Below, piece by piece: positions 62,356-64,000 of a stretch of 64,000 nt of DNA. The notes under the pieces are model-generated. The model saw only the letters and a list, made by a program, of their open reading frames with translations, did no database searches and was not told the origin of the DNA. The stretch spans positions 156,492 to 220,491 of the forward strand of contig NZ_NOKT01000013.1 in assembly GCF_002237655.1 (NCBI RefSeq), read 5' to 3'. The position numbers and the translations under genes are program-made. Origin of the DNA: Streptomyces sp. XY006 (GTDB taxonomy: Bacteria; Actinomycetota; Actinomycetes; Streptomycetales; Streptomycetaceae). Positions within the stretch are counted from its first letter, which is position 1. Each line of letters begins with the position of its first letter.

Positions 62356-62905
62356 CCGCAACGCAGCGAGCGCGCCGAGCGCCGCGCCCGGCCCGGACGA
62401 CCCGGACGAGCCGAACGGCCGGGGTGGCCCCGGTGCGGCGGACGGCGCCGACGGTGACGAGCTCACCGTCCGGGACCCCGTCAGCGCCCCCGACGCCCAG
62501 GGGCGGCCGCGGCGGGTCACCCGGCGGTTCCCGCTGTTCACCAAGGACACCGCGCGCCCCGAGGGCGGCGGCCGGGCCGCGTCCGGGGACGCGCCCGCGC
62601 CGGCGCGGCAGTGGCCCGTGCTCGCCGTGCTGGGGCTCGCCGGGCTCGGGCTGCTGATCACCGCGTTCGACCAGTTCCGGCTCGGGACGCTGCTGATCGG
62701 CGTCGCCCTGCTGGGCGGCGGTGCGATGCGCTGGCTGCTGCCGGACGTGGGCATGCTCGCCGTCCGCTCCCGCTTCACGGACATCGTCACGTACGGCGTG
62801 CTGGGCACCGTGATCGTCCTGCTGGCGCTGATGGCCCAGCCGCATCCGCTGCTGCAGATCCCGTTCCTGAAGGACACCCTGCACTTCACGGTCACCAGCG
62901 AGTGA
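62345..62905 (+). CDS. DUF3017 membrane protein
   Basis: 186 aa. About 80 disordered acidic and Pro/Ala-rich residues are followed by three membrane helices (WPVLAVLGLAGLGLLITAF; LGTLLIGVALLGGGAMRWL; IVTYGVLGTVIVLLALMAQP). DUF3017 proteins commonly follow folD in actinobacteria; role unknown. GTG start inside the folD end indicates coupling. Confidence 0.85.
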   Translation: MPADRNAASAPSAAPGPDDPDEPNGRGGPGAADGADGDELTVRDPVSAPDAQGRPRRVTRRFPLFTKDTARPEGGGRAASGDAPAPARQWPVLAVLGLAGLGLLITAFDQFRLGTLLIGVALLGGGAMRWLLPDVGMLAVRSRFTDIVTYGVLGTVIVLLALMAQPHPLLQIPFLKDTLHFTVTSE

Positions 62906-62912
62906 CCGACGA

Positions 62913-62946
62913 CGGCCCGTCCTCTCCCCCGAGGAAGGACGGGCCG
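62913..62946 (+). terminator. folD operon terminator
   Basis: CGGCCCGTCCT and AGGACGGGCCG, a perfect 11-bp stem with a 12-nt loop, begins 8 bp after the DUF3017 stop. Confidence 0.75.
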
Positions 62947-63269
62947 CCGCCGCGATCCACTTTTGTGCACCGCGAACGGCCTGTTCAACGCCTGTCAGTA
63001 CGCTGTGGCACGGAAGTGACGGTTCCGGTACGTCCTGCTTCCGATTCCGCACGAAGTGGTGCGACACGGGGGTTGGCGTGGACAATCGGGACGGTCCAGG
63101 GTGTATCGCGCGCGGGCACCATGCTTCCGTGCGCCCCCCGTCGGGGAACTGAGATCCTGACTGGGCGCATCCCTGTGGGTAGCCACAACGGGGATCGGCC
63201 GAGGCCGCCACGCGCGGGGCGAACAGCGCGGGAAAGAACAGCACTACCCGGGGGAAGAGGGGGGAAGCA
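62947..63269. other. intergenic region before the last gene
   Basis: About 320 bp, relatively AT-richer around 62960-63110, holding the promoter of the HTH gene. GGGGGAAG serves as its ribosome-binding site (63259-63267). I could not identify a clear -35/-10 pair or operator. Confidence 0.4.
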
Positions 63270-64000
63270 ATGCCTCGTTGGAAGGCCTTGCCGGATGAGC
63301 TCGATCCGCAGATCAGGGAGTTCACCAGCCAGCTGCGCAGGCTCGTGGACCGCAGCGGTCTGAGCATCGCGTCGGTGGCGGACCGCACGGGCTACAGCAA
63401 GACGTCGTGGGAGCGATATCTGAACGGCCGGCTGCTCGCGCCCAAGGGCGCGATCGTGGCCCTGGCCGAGGTCACCGGGACCAACCCGGTGCACCTCACC
63501 ACCATGTGGGAGCTCGCCGAGCGTGCCTGGAGCCGCTCGGAGATGCGCCACGACATGACGATGGAGGCCATCCGGATCTCGCAGGCGCGCGCCGCGCTCG
63601 GCGAGTTCGGCGGCCAGGACTTCGGCGCCGCCGCGGCCGGCTCCAAGGAGGACGCAAGACCCGGGGGCGGCAAGCCGTCCCGCCGGAGCGGCAGCGCCAC
63701 GGTCACGCCCGGCATCGCGGGCCCGGCCGGCGTCGTCCCGAGCGTGCCGCCGCAGCCGACGGCGCCCGAGGTCCAGGACTCCACCGGCAGCGGTCCGGGG
63801 GAGGACCGCACCGACGTCAACTCCTGGGGGCTGGCCGGGTACAAGGGCCCGTCGCCGACCGGGCCGGGAGCGGGCGGACGCACCGCCGGCCCGGGCACCG
63901 GCACCCGGCCCGGCGCGGGGAACGCGGCCGGAGCGCCGGGCGCGACCGCCCGGACCCCGTCCGCGAGCGCGAGCGCGGGCGGCGCGTACGGCGGGCGGCA
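63270..64000 (+). CDS. XRE-type HTH protein, 3'-truncated at window edge
   Basis: The frame is open from ATG 63270 to the end of the window (243 residues visible). The N-terminal HTH is clear: REFTSQLRRLVDRSGLSIASV, then ADRTGYSKTSWERYLNGRLL. Family relatives in Streptomyces carry this domain in front of long Pro/Gly/Thr-rich and membrane regions; here residues 125-243 are already low complexity (TGPGAGGRTAGPGTGTRPGA). It is probably a membrane-linked regulator, but the C-terminus is unseen. GGGGGAAG lies just upstream. Confidence 0.8.
   Translation, partial: MPRWKALPDELDPQIREFTSQLRRLVDRSGLSIASVADRTGYSKTSWERYLNGRLLAPKGAIVALAEVTGTNPVHLTTMWELAERAWSRSEMRHDMTMEAIRISQARAALGEFGGQDFGAAAAGSKEDARPGGGKPSRRSGSATVTPGIAGPAGVVPSVPPQPTAPEVQDSTGSGPGEDRTDVNSWGLAGYKGPSPTGPGAGGRTAGPGTGTRPGAGNAAGAPGATARTPSASASAGGAYGGR

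Overview
The window is high-GC actinobacterial DNA, almost certainly from a Streptomyces chromosome. The evidence is the dense GTG/TTG starts, TAGNNT -10 boxes, leaderless genes, and a housekeeping backbone in the order guaA, pcrA, an IcmB-type subunit, sucC-sucD, purN-purH, folD. From memory this order matches the core of Streptomyces chromosomes; no database was searched.

Layout. 0-6 kb: end of an unknown gene, a chorismate mutase with what looks like an aromatic-amino-acid leader peptide and attenuator, guaA, a flavin/PNP-oxidase-fold protein and a class II aldolase. 6-16.3 kb: envelope genes (multi-TM proteins, DoxX, a PspC protein, a PspC sensor kinase with its response regulator, two NlpC/P60 hydrolases); the second hydrolase has a ydaO-type (c-di-AMP) riboswitch leader. 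16.7-23.1 kb: pcrA with a PafBC-type DNA-damage promoter, an M23 peptidase, a lipase and the small B12-binding mutase subunit. 23.3-31.5 kb: two divergent units, DUF5691 plus SWIM protein on the minus strand and MoxR ATPase, DUF5682, a 48-aa ORF and a VWA protein on the plus strand. They diverge from a 145-bp region carrying a mirrored pair of PafBC-type promoters, so the whole module is predicted to respond to DNA damage. 31.8-43.0 kb: a Pro-rich secreted protein, sucCD, an unusual HTH/sigma-like fusion, a DUF6350-type membrane protein, purN and purH.

43.1-58.8 kb is an accessory cluster inserted between purH and a Ser/Thr kinase-folD segment. It begins with a gamma-butyrolactone-receptor-like TetR regulator that has an ARE-like operator over its own promoter and a second ARE in front of an XRE regulator. 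Then come a metallo-beta-lactamase-fold hydrolase, a flavin reductase, a Gfo/Idh oxidoreductase, a luciferase-like monooxygenase, two tandem paralogous P-loop (AAA_28/NadR-like) proteins, an MFS exporter, and an operon of AvrD homologue, KAS III, ACP, HAD phosphatase, MDR reductase, AfsA homologue and HAD hydrolase. Inferred logic: KAS III and ACP make a beta-ketoacyl chain; AvrD and/or AfsA condense it with a phosphorylated C3 or C5 sugar; HAD enzymes dephosphorylate; reductases and the flavin monooxygenase tailor; MFS exports; the receptor senses the product. AvrD (syringolide-type) and AfsA (butyrolactone-type) together with two P-loop putative kinases is not a combination I recognise, and it is the best candidate here for an undescribed signalling or natural-product system.

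58.8-64 kb returns to backbone: a membrane Ser/Thr kinase with a transglycosylase-like exterior, a small membrane protein, folD, a DUF3017 protein and the start of an XRE-type HTH protein running off the window. No tRNA, rRNA, CRISPR or insertion sequence was seen.
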